From contig JBELML010000146.1 of assembly GCA_042095835.1 (NCBI GenBank), positions 1 through 16,264 on the forward strand: DNA of 16,264 nt. The letters are read 5' to 3'. Made by a program: the position numbers and the translations under genes. This document shows positions 7,857 through 15,638 of the stretch, one piece after another. A model generated the notes under the pieces. The model ran no database searches and was not told the origin of the DNA. It was given only the letters and a program-made list of their open reading frames with translations. The first letter of the stretch is position 1. Each line of letters opens with the position of its first letter. The DNA is from DATFKA01 sp042095835 (lineage in GTDB: Bacteria; Bacteroidota; Bacteroidia; Chitinophagales; Saprospiraceae).

Positions 7857-10052
7857 TTATGCTCCTAATTCTAATTGATTGCGAACGAGCTGGAAATAAG
7901 CGCCTCTAAGGTAGGTAAGTTCATCGTGATTGCCTTGCTCTACGACCTCTCCATCTTCTAAAACGATGATCATATCTGCATTGCGCACGGTACTCAGCCG
8001 GTGGGCAATAATCACAACGGTTTTTCTATAGAAGAAGTCTTCTAAATTCTCCATGACGACCATTTCATTGAAAGTATCGAGTGCAGTAGTGGCCTCATCA
8101 AAGAACAGGTAATCAGGGTTTTTATAAATCGCTCTGGCAATGAGTAATCGTTGTTTTTGTCCCTCACTCAAACCAAGTCCATCTTGGCCAATACGAGTAT
8201 TATATCCTAGGGGAAGGGTCTCAATAAAGCTTTGAATATTAGCCAATTTCACAGCCTTTAGCAGCTGCTTTTTATCAACGATCTCTGCTCCAAGTGCAAT
8301 GTTTTTGGCAATGGTATCACTAAATAAGAAACCATCTTGCATCACTACTCCACATTTCTCTCTCCACATCTTATGACTAATATTTGCCATATTGATATCT
8401 CCTACCTTGATCATCCCTTCTGTAGGTGGATAGAAATTGAGTAGCAATTTCATTAAAGTAGTTTTACCACTTCCACTTCTTCCTACTATAGCCACTATCT
8501 TACCCTTTGGAATCCGGACGTTTACATCCTTTAAAACCATTGGAGAGTGAGGCCCATTGTATTGAAAAGATACATCTTCTAAAACCAAGTTCGAGGTCTC
8601 TGGTAAAATGGAAATTTTCTCATTCGGTCGCTCCTCATCCCGCTTGGTATGAATCTCATTCATTCTCTGGAGACTAATCTTGGTTTCTTGGTAGCCGATC
8701 AAAAAGTCAATCAAGGTGGGCATTTGCGTATTCACCAGACCGAGAATATAAAGAATCGCTACCAGTGTACCAAGACTTAATTCAGCAGATAAGACCGCCG
8801 TTGCTGCCAAAAAAATGATAATTAGATTCTTGGTTTCATTGATAAAGTTGGCCCCTCCTCTTTGTATTTGCTGAATCCGCATAGTACTCAGGCTCGTTCG
8901 AAACAACTTGGCCTGAATCCGCTCCCATGCCCAACGTTTCTGCTTCTCGGCATTATACAACTTAATGTCTTGCATGCCACTAATCAATTCCATCAAATTA
9001 CTCTGATTCTCTGCCATCTGATCAAAGCGACGATAATCTATTTCTTTACGCCATCGAATAAAATAGCCCACCCAGGCAATATACAACACCGTACCTAAGA
9101 GATAAGTCACAAAAATGCCCTTATGCCAAAGGAATAAAATGACGCCAAATGCCACATAGTTGAGTAAGGAAAATATCGATAGCAAACTGGTGGAACTTAA
9201 AAATCGCTTAACGCGCTCATGATCTGCTACGCGCTGGATAAGATCACCAGACATTTTACTATCAAAAAATCGAATAGGCAGCTTTGTCAACTTAAATAAA
9301 TAATCAGATATCAAGGTAATGTTCACTCTCCCACTAACGTGTAAGAGTATCCACGAACGCACATACTCTACAGCCGTTTGGGTTGCAAATAGGACCAATT
9401 GGGAAATCAAGATCAATTGGATAAAACCCATATCGATATTGGTAATCCCCGTATCGACAATGGCCCGCATCATAAAAGGAAAAATGAATTGCAAAATCCC
9501 TCCCAGGAGAATACCCAAGAAAAGTTGGCTAAGCAACCATTTGTAATTGCGGAAATAAGAGAACACGTGACGGAAACCACTCTTATCAATCTCCTCTCCG
9601 TCTTGTTGATAAAATTCTGGTGTGATCTGTAAGAGTAGCAATACCCCTTGAGCCTCGCCTTCCTTCGTCTTATCGTTGGCCCATTTTTGTATAAACTCTT
9701 CCTTACTGATTTTAAACTTCCCCTCTGCCGGATCAGCTATCCACACAGAATGCTTACTCACTCGGTACACCACCACAAAATGCTCTGCATCTCCCCAGTG
9801 CGCAATACAAGGCACAGGGATGACACTTTGGAACTGATCATAGGTAGTGTGAACGGCTAGCGTTTGCAGACCGATTTCTTCGGCGGCGTCGCTTATCCCA
9901 AGCAAAGTGACCCCTTGCTTACCCACGTAGGTAAGCTCACGGAGATGTTCCAGAGAGTAGAATCTGCCATAGTGCCGAGCGATCATTCTCAAACAAGCAG
10001 CTCCACAATCCATTTCATCTAATTGCTTATAAAACGGAAAGCTCTTCGCCAT
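7857..10052 (-). CDS. Peptidase-containing ABC exporter (C39 protease + ABC transporter)
   Basis: A 731-residue bacteriocin/peptide-maturing ABC exporter. The N-terminal C39 cysteine protease (about 1-150) has the expected oxyanion Gln10, nucleophile Cys16 (QLDEMDCGAAC), His91 (GDAEHFVVVY) and Asp107 (IADPAEGKF), so it looks catalytically intact and should cut double-glycine leaders. A six-helix transmembrane domain follows (about 165-460). The ATPase has Walker A GRSGSGKT at 524-531, the signature LSEGQ at 628-632 (Glu in place of the common third Gly), Walker B YLFFDE at 648-653 and the H-loop His684. Such transporters dimerise in the inner membrane and export peptides through an HlyD adaptor, encoded 9 bases downstream. 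No precursor peptide with a GG leader was found nearby, so the cargo is unknown. Confidence 0.95.
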   Translation of the reverse strand: MAKSFPFYKQLDEMDCGAACLRMIARHYGRFYSLEHLRELTYVGKQGVTLLGISDAAEEIGLQTLAVHTTYDQFQSVIPVPCIAHWGDAEHFVVVYRVSKHSVWIADPAEGKFKISKEEFIQKWANDKTKEGEAQGVLLLLQITPEFYQQDGEEIDKSGFRHVFSYFRNYKWLLSQLFLGILLGGILQFIFPFMMRAIVDTGITNIDMGFIQLILISQLVLFATQTAVEYVRSWILLHVSGRVNITLISDYLFKLTKLPIRFFDSKMSGDLIQRVADHERVKRFLSSTSLLSIFSLLNYVAFGVILFLWHKGIFVTYLLGTVLYIAWVGYFIRWRKEIDYRRFDQMAENQSNLMELISGMQDIKLYNAEKQKRWAWERIQAKLFRTSLSTMRIQQIQRGGANFINETKNLIIIFLAATAVLSAELSLGTLVAILYILGLVNTQMPTLIDFLIGYQETKISLQRMNEIHTKRDEERPNEKISILPETSNLVLEDVSFQYNGPHSPMVLKDVNVRIPKGKIVAIVGRSGSGKTTLMKLLLNFYPPTEGMIKVGDINMANISHKMWREKCGVVMQDGFLFSDTIAKNIALGAEIVDKKQLLKAVKLANIQSFIETLPLGYNTRIGQDGLGLSEGQKQRLLIARAIYKNPDYLFFDEATTALDTFNEMVVMENLEDFFYRKTVVIIAHRLSTVRNADMIIVLEDGEVVEQGNHDELTYLRGAYFQLVRNQLELGA

Positions 10053-10266
10053 GTGTTATTTATCAGTATCTCTAATCAGATAATATTGTTTATCAGAAAA
10101 ATAGGTGATGTTTTTTTACAGATATAAAAATAGCAAATTTTTTGATTGTAATTAATTTGCGTGTTATTTCCCCGACTTTGTACAAAGAAAACCTATTTTT
10201 TTGTGCTTGTCAACTCCAATTCATTGTTAGATATCGTATTTTGCCCTTCCAAGACTAAAAATACGC
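10053..10266. promoter_or_regulatory. Divergent regulatory region between ABC exporter and glycosyltransferase
   Basis: 214 A+T-rich bases separate two divergent genes, so promoters in both directions are expected. No clean TAnnTTTG box with a spaced TTG was found. Two symmetric elements stand out: a perfect 12-bp palindrome CTTTGTACAAAG at 10176-10187, and an inverted repeat GCAAATT / AATTTGC (10133-10139 and 10154-10160, 14-base spacer). Either could be a regulator site, but neither is proven. No small ORF with a double-glycine leader was recognised here. Confidence 0.4.
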
Positions 10267-11220
10267 ATGTATAACAGCTTTATATCTATAGTTGGAGTAT
10301 TACAAGCCGATTACCAGCTCAAGCACCTTGTCGCTTATCTAAAAGCTACCCACGAGCAGCTAAGCTCGTCATTTAGTGATTTTGAGATCATTTTGATCAA
10401 TAATCATTTAAATGAGCAACCAGATCACTACATCAATGAGCTACCTGCTGAGGTTCGTAAAGATGTTTTCTTACTCAACCTCTCCGCAAATACCCTAAAA
10501 AACCATGCCATACTTGCTGGTCTAGATCGTGCCAATGGAGATTATGCTATTGTTTTCGATCTAGAACTATACGCACAACCCCATTTAATCTCTACCCTTT
10601 TTGAGAAAAGTCGAAGTGGCTACGATATTGTATACCTTAGGTCGGCTACCAGGAAATTGCCTTGGCATATCCGGCGGTTCAATAAGCTATTTTACCAAAT
10701 CATGAGGCGCTTTTCTGCACTGACTATTGACGAAGGAGCCTATGATACGCGTATCATCTCGCGGCGTGCTTTGAATTCCTTGCTAAAAATGCGGGAAAAT
10801 CTGCGGTATATGAAAGCCATTTACTCCATAGTCGGCTTTCCAACGACCGCCATTACCTTGGACAAAGCAATGGAAGAACCGGAGAAAAGATCATTCCAGG
10901 AACGGTTTAAAACCTCCTTGATCGCGATAGCTTCGTTTACTACTTTTTTGCGCTCTCTTTTATTGGGGATTTTCATCCTGGCATTTGTATTTATGCTAGG
11001 GATTGTAGCCAACGCCTTATTGGTCAAGTTTGCTGGTTATGATATTTTTGGAAATCCAGGGGAAGCCGTTCCAGGCTGGACATTCTTGGTGATATTAATC
11101 TCCATTTTCTTTGCAGCGAATTTCTTAATCCTCTATATCATGTCGATATATTTATCCAATATTTACCAAGAAATTAAGCAGCGGCCCCTCTACATTATTG
11201 AGTCGATTAGGCGGTTTTAA
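10267..11220 (+). CDS. GT2-family (GtrB/DPM1-like) membrane glycosyltransferase, degenerate active site
   Basis: A 317-residue protein with a GT-A domain (about 1-215) and two C-terminal transmembrane helices (about 226-254 and 271-296). This is the layout of GtrB/polyprenyl-phosphate hexose synthases that load sugars onto undecaprenyl phosphate. Supporting marks are NHAILAGLDRANGDYAIVFD at 79-98, AYDTRIISRRALNSL at 158-172, IVGFPT at 188-193 and a tail RPLYIIESI at 306-314. The catalytic motifs deviate from the family: the usual DDGS after strand 2 is NNHL at 45-48, and the usual DxD is DLE at 98-100. Activity is therefore uncertain; it may be a divergent enzyme or a pseudo-glycosyltransferase. 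It stands opposite the exporter operon, and its end overlaps the convergent hydrolase by 14 bases. Confidence 0.82.
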   Translation: MYNSFISIVGVLQADYQLKHLVAYLKATHEQLSSSFSDFEIILINNHLNEQPDHYINELPAEVRKDVFLLNLSANTLKNHAILAGLDRANGDYAIVFDLELYAQPHLISTLFEKSRSGYDIVYLRSATRKLPWHIRRFNKLFYQIMRRFSALTIDEGAYDTRIISRRALNSLLKMRENLRYMKAIYSIVGFPTTAITLDKAMEEPEKRSFQERFKTSLIAIASFTTFLRSLLLGIFILAFVFMLGIVANALLVKFAGYDIFGNPGEAVPGWTFLVILISIFFAANFLILYIMSIYLSNIYQEIKQRPLYIIESIRRF

Positions 11221-12043
11221 CCTGCTGCAACATCCAGTCTTTGGCGTAAGCAATGACCGCTTCTTTTTCTAAATCATTATGGATTTCATGATAGCCTCCC
11301 TCCCAGGTTTTGAATTCAACAGGCCCTTCTACCCTATCCGCAAAGTCTTTGGCGGCTTGGTAGCTAATAATTTGGTCATCGGTCCCGTGCATGATCAACA
11401 AAGGGTGGCTTATTTTTCCATCATAAACGTGGAGAAATTCCGCCTTGTCTAGCATACGCACACCCGTATTTGGAGTAATCTTGTCATGTACTAATGGATC
11501 ATCGACATAGGCTTTAACTTCCGCAGGAATTCTACTCAGAAAATCTGGATTGAGCTCGTTTTTCATGGATAAACCAGGCAATAAAGAGCGTACCCATTTC
11601 CCAGCTTGAATTTTGACAGGAGAAGGCTTGAAGGCCAGTTGAATCCAAGGAGCACTAGCTATGATTCCGTCTACTTCGACCTCTTCACTTACTAAATAAT
11701 TCAAGACCAAGTTTCCGCCCATACTATGGCCATAGAGAAAAACGGGGATATCTCCATAGGTTTTTTTGAGATTGGTGACCAGCATTTTCACCTCTTCAAT
11801 AAAGGCCTCAAAAGAAATGGTGTGCCCTCTTTTCCCTTCAGACTGTCCATGACCTCTGCGATCATAGCCCATAGAAGCAATTTTGGCCTCCGCAAAAGCC
11901 GCAGCGACGTGCTGATATCTAGCAGAATGCTCACCCATTCCATGCACAAAGCCCACTGCTGCCACTGGTTGGTCTACACTCCAATGAGCCGCATGAATCT
12001 TCAAGCCATCGCTTGTATTCCAGGAAAAATTGCTTGCATCCAT
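11207..12043 (-). CDS. Alpha/beta hydrolase, monoacylglycerol lipase-like
   Basis: A 278-residue serine hydrolase with the alpha/beta fold of the monoacylglycerol lipase/lysophospholipase group (Hydrolase_4). The oxyanion segment is HGMGEHSARY at 34-43, the DRRGHGQSEG loop at 61-70, and the nucleophile elbow GHSMGG at 105-110 with Ser107. The acid is probably Asp223 (HGTDDQI) and the base His252 (GGYHEIHND). There is no signal peptide, so it is cytosolic or loosely membrane-associated. It likely hydrolyses monoglycerides or related esters in lipid turnover; the exact substrate is inference. It is transcribed away from the cytochrome gene across a 112-base divergent promoter region. Its 3' end overlaps the glycosyltransferase tail-to-tail by 14 bases, which leaves no room for a separate terminator. 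Confidence 0.93.
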   Translation of the reverse strand: MDASNFSWNTSDGLKIHAAHWSVDQPVAAVGFVHGMGEHSARYQHVAAAFAEAKIASMGYDRRGHGQSEGKRGHTISFEAFIEEVKMLVTNLKKTYGDIPVFLYGHSMGGNLVLNYLVSEEVEVDGIIASAPWIQLAFKPSPVKIQAGKWVRSLLPGLSMKNELNPDFLSRIPAEVKAYVDDPLVHDKITPNTGVRMLDKAEFLHVYDGKISHPLLIMHGTDDQIISYQAAKDFADRVEGPVEFKTWEGGYHEIHNDLEKEAVIAYAKDWMLQQVKTA

Positions 12044-12062
12044 ATTGTTTTGTCTTTTGCTT

Positions 12063-12109
12063 CAAAGAAAGGATTAATATTGGTTTTTTCCAATTTTACC
12101 TAAAGTTTG
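12063..12109. promoter_or_regulatory. Back-to-back divergent promoters for hydrolase and cytochrome genes
   Basis: Two Bacteroidota-like promoters appear interleaved. Rightward: TTG at 12080-12082, 19 bases, then AAAGTTTG at 12102-12109 (one mismatch to TAnnTTTG). Leftward (minus strand): TTG (CAA at 12091-12093 on plus), 20 bases, then TTTCTTTG (CAAAGAAA at 12063-12070 on plus; one mismatch). Both -33 TTGs sit in the arms of an inverted repeat ATTGG-N6-CCAAT (12079-12083 and 12090-12094). The match is by eye and start sites are not known. Confidence 0.45.
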
Positions 12110-12155
12110 AGAAGGAAATTTATGCAAATGCGACTTGGTTTTATATATTCGGAAG

Positions 12156-13520
12156 ATGGAAGTACTTCAATTCTTTGGTAGACTGCATCCCTTAATTCTC
12201 CACTTGCCTATTGGTATTTTGGCCCTTGCCTTTTTAATGGAATGGATGAGTAGATATGATAAGTATGCCGCCCTAAAGGAAGCGGTAGGTTTTGCTTTAG
12301 CCTTAGGTTGGTGGTCAGCTTTAGTGGCCTGTATTTCAGGCTATATTTTATCTAGAGAAGGTGGCTACTCCGCAGGCTTAATACAGCAGCACCAGTGGCT
12401 AGGTATTGCCACAGCTACGACTAGCTTGATCGTACTCCTCCTACACAAGAATAAAGATTCGAATTATGGCAAAGCCTATTTTCCCACTTTTGGCATCCTG
12501 CTCTTGCTTTTAGGCGCTACCGGCCATCAAGGAGGATCCATTACACATGGTTCTGAATTTCTACTAGAACCCTTTACCGCTGCGGAGGATGAAAATATTG
12601 TAATAACAGATATAGCAACCGCCGAACTCTATGGCGACTTAGTACGGCCCATCTTCAAAAAGAAATGTGTCAGCTGTCACAACGACGGAAAAACAAAAGG
12701 GGATCTGCTCCTCAATAGTGAAGAAGGCATCCTAGCGGGAGGAGAAAGTGGAGCTTTCATGGAAAAAGGAGACATCGAAAATAGCTTGTTCCTGCAACGC
12801 ATCCATCTGCCGCTAGAAGAAAAAGAGCATATGCCTCCCGATGGTCGTCGACAGCTATCAAAAGACGAAATCAAACTACTAGAATGGTGGGTAGCAAATG
12901 GCGCTGGATTTGAAACCACAGTTGGTGAGCTAGAAAAAGATCCCGCTATTGAATCTATCCTAGAGCAATATACCCAAGTAGATAATAGTGTATATGCATT
13001 AGATGTAAAAGCGCCAGATAATAAAGTACTCACCAAACTTAATGAGGACAATATCAAAGCCATCCCAGTTTCAGAAAGCCAAGTCTTTATCCAAGTGAAT
13101 TTGAGTGGCCGCCAGGATCTTTCTGAGGCTACCTTCAAAGAACTCAGCAAAATTCGCGAACAAATCGTCGAATTGAATTTAAGCAATACCAATGTCACGG
13201 ACGATATGGTCCTGGAGCTTAGCCAGTTCCCGCATTTAACCAGAATCTTATTGCACCAAACTTCCATAACCGGCAGTAGTCTGGGACAACTCAAAGAACT
13301 TCAATACCTGGAATCGATCAATCTCTACGAAACCGAGGTGAGCAACGAAAACATCAGCCAACTGAAAGCCTATCCCGCCTTACAAAAGGTATTTTTATGG
13401 AAGACAAAGGTCAGTAAAGAAGTTATTGCTGATTTACAAAAATCAAAGCCCAACTTGCAAATAGACCAAGGTGTTGATCTGAGCATTTTTGGCATAGAGG
13501 AGGCAGCAGCAGGTGACTAG
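12156..13520 (+). CDS. Membrane c-type cytochrome fused to leucine-rich repeats
   Basis: A 454-residue protein if started at ATG 12156, chosen over an upstream TTG at 12135 because the conserved membrane domain begins there. Residues 1-125 hold about four transmembrane helices and a GRLHPLILHLPIG opening typical of DUF2231-like membrane domains. Residues 158-252 are a Planctomycetes-type cytochrome c domain: VRPIFKKKCVSCH with heme Cys171/Cys174/His175 and a likely axial Met226 in HMPPDG. Residues about 335-435 are four leucine-rich repeats of about 23-24 residues (e.g. LNLSNTNVTDDMV). The cytochrome and LRR portions should face the periplasm. Heme attachment is expected from CxxCH; the electron partner is unknown. 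The LRRs suggest protein binding. Its stop codon directly abuts that of the convergent M23 gene. Confidence 0.9.
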   Translation: MEVLQFFGRLHPLILHLPIGILALAFLMEWMSRYDKYAALKEAVGFALALGWWSALVACISGYILSREGGYSAGLIQQHQWLGIATATTSLIVLLLHKNKDSNYGKAYFPTFGILLLLLGATGHQGGSITHGSEFLLEPFTAAEDENIVITDIATAELYGDLVRPIFKKKCVSCHNDGKTKGDLLLNSEEGILAGGESGAFMEKGDIENSLFLQRIHLPLEEKEHMPPDGRRQLSKDEIKLLEWWVANGAGFETTVGELEKDPAIESILEQYTQVDNSVYALDVKAPDNKVLTKLNEDNIKAIPVSESQVFIQVNLSGRQDLSEATFKELSKIREQIVELNLSNTNVTDDMVLELSQFPHLTRILLHQTSITGSSLGQLKELQYLESINLYETEVSNENISQLKAYPALQKVFLWKTKVSKEVIADLQKSKPNLQIDQGVDLSIFGIEEAAAGD

Positions 13521-14243
13521 TTAAGGTCGAATGCACTCCATTGGATCGACATGATCTCCTTCGTCAATGATTTCGTAATGCAGGTGAGGCGCTGTACTCA
13601 GACCTGTATTGCCCACTTTCCCGATAATGGTACCTTTGCTGACGATTTCAGCAGGATGAATCGAAATTTCTGAAAGGTGATAATAACGCGTTGAATAGCG
13701 ATGATTATGCTCTAAGACAATATAATTGCCTGTATTTTTGGAGAATCCTGTTTCTCTCACCACGGCGTTTCCGGTCGCTACTACAGGTGTACCTATACGG
13801 GCTCGAATATCAATTCCTTGGTGTAATTTTAGTTGTTTAAAAACTGGATGCATGCGCATTCCAAAGTTGGAAGCTATCGGAATGACATCTCCTTGCAATG
13901 GCCAACCTTCAGGAACTACCGCTTCGGTTTCTAACAATGGCGGCATCACCTCTGGAATAGGTTCCTTTAATAAAATAGGAATAGAAAAAAGGGCAATAAT
14001 GAGAAAACTCAACAATAGATAAGGACTCCAAATCCTTTCCTTTTTAAAATTACTAAAATCAATAGATTGGATTCTTTCAAAGGTAAGCAGATGAGCCGCT
14101 TCGACATCACCATTTTGGGCTGCTAGAGATTCGATCTCCGATAAATAGTGGTCTAGCATTTCCTCCTGGGTGTCTCCTTCTGGTAGGCCTGCGTTCCTCA
14201 GCAAAAGACGGATATGGTCAATCGTATCTTGAGCGTGATTCAT
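13521..14243 (-). CDS. Membrane-anchored M23 (LytM-type) peptidase with HAAS-like N-terminus
   Basis: A 240-residue protein in three parts. Residues 1-65 are helical and acidic, with the pattern EEMLDHYLSEIESLAAQNGD seen in HAAS/DUF1700-like domains, which typically pair with PadR regulators. Residues about 73-92 form one transmembrane helix. Residues 115-240 are an M23 metallopeptidase domain, with HQGID (His141, Asp145), YYHL (His189) and HLHYE (His220, His222) providing the zinc and catalytic set, so it appears active. The topology implies a cytoplasmic N-terminus and a periplasmic peptidase that cuts peptidoglycan cross-bridges or activates other hydrolases. Its start codon overlaps the PadR stop in an ATGA arrangement, showing co-translation with the regulator. 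It could couple wall processing to PadR, but this is inference. Confidence 0.9.
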   Translation of the reverse strand: MNHAQDTIDHIRLLLRNAGLPEGDTQEEMLDHYLSEIESLAAQNGDVEAAHLLTFERIQSIDFSNFKKERIWSPYLLLSFLIIALFSIPILLKEPIPEVMPPLLETEAVVPEGWPLQGDVIPIASNFGMRMHPVFKQLKLHQGIDIRARIGTPVVATGNAVVRETGFSKNTGNYIVLEHNHRYSTRYYHLSEISIHPAEIVSKGTIIGKVGNTGLSTAPHLHYEIIDEGDHVDPMECIRP

Positions 14244-14572
14244 GCCGATAGATTTAATAAGGCTCTTAAATGTCCAGTAAATTCGGATAGCAGGTCAATC
14301 TGTGCTTCTACCTCTTGGATCGAGGCGCTATTGACGATGTAGTATTTTCTGGTGCGCCCATTGACAATCTCTTTGGAGGAAAGAATAAGGCCATCCTTTT
14401 CCAACCGATGTAGAGCAGGATAGATCGCCCCTTCTGTCAGGAGAATATTGTCATTGGTTTTCTCCTTGGCCATTTGACAAATTTCGTAGCCGTACATCTT
14501 CCCATTTTCTTTGAGAAGCGCCAAAAGGATGGTTTTAAGGGTGCCGTTGAGGAATTTTTTATTGGAGTCCAT
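14240..14572 (-). CDS. PadR-family transcriptional regulator
   Basis: A 110-residue winged-helix repressor of the PadR family, short C-terminal (subfamily 2-like) type. Diagnostic segments are GTLKTILLALLKENGKMYGY at 10-29, the recognition region TEGAIYPALHRLEKDGLI at 46-63 and the wing GRTRKYYIV at 72-80, followed by one dimerisation helix (about 83-108). It lies 22 bases after the LysM-M23 stop and overlaps the start of the second M23 gene by 4 bases, so it sits inside a three-gene operon of cell-wall peptidases. The perfect palindrome over the operon promoter (15635-15657) is the natural candidate for its binding site and autoregulation, although the palindrome was not matched to a known PadR consensus. 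No ligand can be inferred. Confidence 0.95.
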   Translation of the reverse strand: MDSNKKFLNGTLKTILLALLKENGKMYGYEICQMAKEKTNDNILLTEGAIYPALHRLEKDGLILSSKEIVNGRTRKYYIVNSASIQEVEAQIDLLSEFTGHLRALLNLSA

Positions 14573-14594
14573 TGGGAAATATTTTATTACTCAC

Positions 14595-15602
14595 TTACCT
14601 AACCTTGAGTACTTGACCTATTCTTAGGATGGAGTTGATAGAAATGGCATTTAGGCTGCAGATTTCTCGAATACCTAAATTATATCTTTGGGCAATATGA
14701 GAAAGCGTATCTCCACTACGCACTCTATAATATCTTGGTTCTGCATTTTCGGCAGCAATCGCTTCTTTTTGAGTGAGCAGGGTGTTGACTTCACTTTTTC
14801 GATAGGCGCTATGAAATCTTGGTGATTTCCAAGCATTAGATACCCACAACTCCTCTCCTCTTAAAGTTTGGCTGCCATCGAAATTAAAAACGTACTCCGG
14901 ATGAATGCATACCCCTTTATAACGCACTTCTAAATGTAAATGGCTACCTCGGCTATTGCCTGTGTTGCCGCCTAAACCAATAACTTGGCCTTCGGAGACA
15001 ATATCATTCGCTTTGACATTTTGAGCTGACAAATGAGCATATAGCGTTTCTACTTCATTTGCGTGGCGAACCACAACCGTCTTGCCATGACCTCTACTAT
15101 AACCTACAAAACGTACTTTCCCTGGTAGCACACTTCGAACCGAATCACCTGTCACCAAATCTAAGTCGATCCCTTTATGTGGACCTCTGCGCCGCCGACC
15201 AAACCTTGAAGTCACCACTACCTTATCTTCTATTGGGTGGGTAAAGGTGCTTTGGTCAAAAGTAATTTTAAAAGGCGTTGGAAGCTGTTGTCCGTAATAA
15301 GGATTCACTCTATCATTTTCCCAATTGGTGTAGGAAAAAGTAGCCTCTCTTAGGCCTTTTTCTTCCAGGGCTTCTTTCATCTCTAAAGCAGTCAGAATCA
15401 TACATTCCAACTGGCTGCAAAATTGATTAGTGGCCTTGTTTCGATAAGCGAGTTGACCATCTACTTTTACTTTTTCAATATCTGTAGGTAATTTTCCTTT
15501 TTTAGCAACCAGGCTATCGGCCATCTGACCAAAACAAAAACTACTAGTAAATAAAAAGGCTATAAGCCCGAAAAAACGGAAACACTTTTTTTGAAGGAGC
15601 AT
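14595..15602 (-). CDS. Secreted M23 peptidase with C-terminal LysM domain
   Basis: A 335-residue peptidoglycan-directed metallopeptidase if started at ATG 15602. An in-frame ATG at 15641 would overlap the -7 box and the palindrome, and the signal peptide fits the downstream start. Residues 1-25 are a Sec signal ending CFG-Q. The M23/LytM domain (about 125-235) has PHKGID (His142, Asp146), YAHL (His190) and SHLHLEV (His221, His223), so the zinc site and catalytic histidines are intact. A LysM repeat (about 291-335; YYRVRSGDTLSHIAQRYNLG) binds glycan at the C-terminus. This should be a periplasmic or outer-surface peptidoglycan hydrolase, possibly acting in division or remodelling. It is the first gene of the operon with PadR and the membrane M23 protein, and its promoter carries the palindromic operator candidate. 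Confidence 0.93.
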   Translation of the reverse strand: MLLQKKCFRFFGLIAFLFTSSFCFGQMADSLVAKKGKLPTDIEKVKVDGQLAYRNKATNQFCSQLECMILTALEMKEALEEKGLREATFSYTNWENDRVNPYYGQQLPTPFKITFDQSTFTHPIEDKVVVTSRFGRRRRGPHKGIDLDLVTGDSVRSVLPGKVRFVGYSRGHGKTVVVRHANEVETLYAHLSAQNVKANDIVSEGQVIGLGGNTGNSRGSHLHLEVRYKGVCIHPEYVFNFDGSQTLRGEELWVSNAWKSPRFHSAYRKSEVNTLLTQKEAIAAENAEPRYYRVRSGDTLSHIAQRYNLGIREICSLNAISINSILRIGQVLKVR

Positions 15603-15630
15603 TGAATGCAGTGATTTGTTATTACAGTAG

Positions 15631-15638
15631 CAAATATA
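15631..15638 (-). promoter_or_regulatory. Bacteroidota -7 promoter box of the LysM-M23/PadR/M23 operon
   Basis: On the minus strand this reads TATATTTG, a perfect match to TAnnTTTG. It ends 28 bases before the ATG at 15602, giving a short leader. No TTG is found at the -33 position, where the minus strand reads a T-run instead, so the promoter may be weak or activator-dependent. Confidence 0.7.

Noticed and set aside
12135..12155. Upstream TTG start extending the cytochrome protein by seven residues
   Set aside because: ATG 12156 begins exactly at the conserved membrane domain, and ATG is preferred over TTG.
12677..13294. 205-residue open frame antisense to the cytochrome-LRR gene
   Set aside because: Serine-rich shadow of a well-supported gene, with no domain of its own.
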